The notes under the pieces are model-generated. The model had not been told where the DNA came from, did no database searches, and worked only from the letters and a program-made list of their open reading frames with translations. Positions 63,982 to 64,000 of a stretch of 64,000 nt of DNA are shown here, piece by piece (position 1 is the first letter of the stretch; the number at the start of each line of letters is the position of its first letter). The translations under genes were made by a program, and so were the position numbers. Source of the DNA: Planctomycetaceae bacterium (lineage in GTDB: Bacteria > Planctomycetota > Planctomycetia > Pirellulales > Pirellulaceae); contig PAPJ01000041.1 in the NCBI GenBank assembly GCA_002709045.1, forward strand, positions 1-64,000, written 5' to 3'.

Positions 63982-64000
63982 CTGTAGTCTAATCTGGTTG

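Noticed and set aside
1..64000. CRISPR arrays, insertion sequences, prophage, rRNA and tRNA genes
   Set aside because: No regularly spaced repeats, transposase, integrase, phage or rRNA-like sequence was seen, and intergenic gaps read by eye did not show a cloverleaf.

Overview
The window reads as the chromosome of a planctomycete, most likely a marine member of the Pirellulales. This rests on the mix of gene families: a PSCyt1/DUF1549/DUF1553 protein with two DUF1501 proteins, secreted FG-GAP and ASPIC/UnbV propeller proteins, a sulfatase, a Tat-exported Gfo/Idh/MocA oxidoreductase, a giant dockerin-tailed repeat protein, a tiny lipoprotein, a PknB-type kinase and FolE2. No rRNA, tRNA, CRISPR array, transposase or phage gene was found. 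Genus and species cannot be fixed from the sequence alone.

Layout. 1-31.7 kb is dominated by exported proteins: a dockerin/Tandem-95 protein cut by the left edge, FG-GAP proteins, an oxidoreductase, a minus-strand group (PQQ-like propeller, TPR/FG-GAP/UnbV protein, five-haem membrane cytochrome with TPRs, anchored FG-GAP/UnbV protein), hydrolases, a sulfatase, yaaA, the DUF1501-PSCyt1 pair, a second DUF1501 protein and a kinase. 31.7-37.4 kb is a tight five-gene minus-strand operon: amidohydrolase, a receptor fused to the small permease of a tripartite carboxylate transporter, the large TctA permease, a PLP dehydratase and an aldo/keto reductase. It looks like a carboxylate or sugar-acid uptake and breakdown unit.

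37.5-59.7 kb is mostly housekeeping: a FabH/OleA-like synthase, a C26-family amidotransferase-like protein lacking its Cys nucleophile behind a long structured leader, dcd, nth, a DUF309 protein, folE2, moaD-moaE-moaA, a YkgJ-type cysteine-cluster protein, an HU-like protein, pyrD-trpS-acpS, topA, a SurA/PpiD-like membrane protein, a DJ-1/PfpI protein and nfo.

60-64 kb is a metal-ion ABC operon on the minus strand: a TroA-like binding protein, a membrane protein with a His/Asp tail, an ATPase, and a permease whose C-terminus is a complete DtxR/MntR-like regulator with an SH3-like domain. A strong inverted repeat followed by a T tract lies just upstream. This operon, the cytochrome/propeller group and the receptor-permease fusion are the most unusual systems seen. 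All family assignments come from reading motifs by eye; no database search was run.
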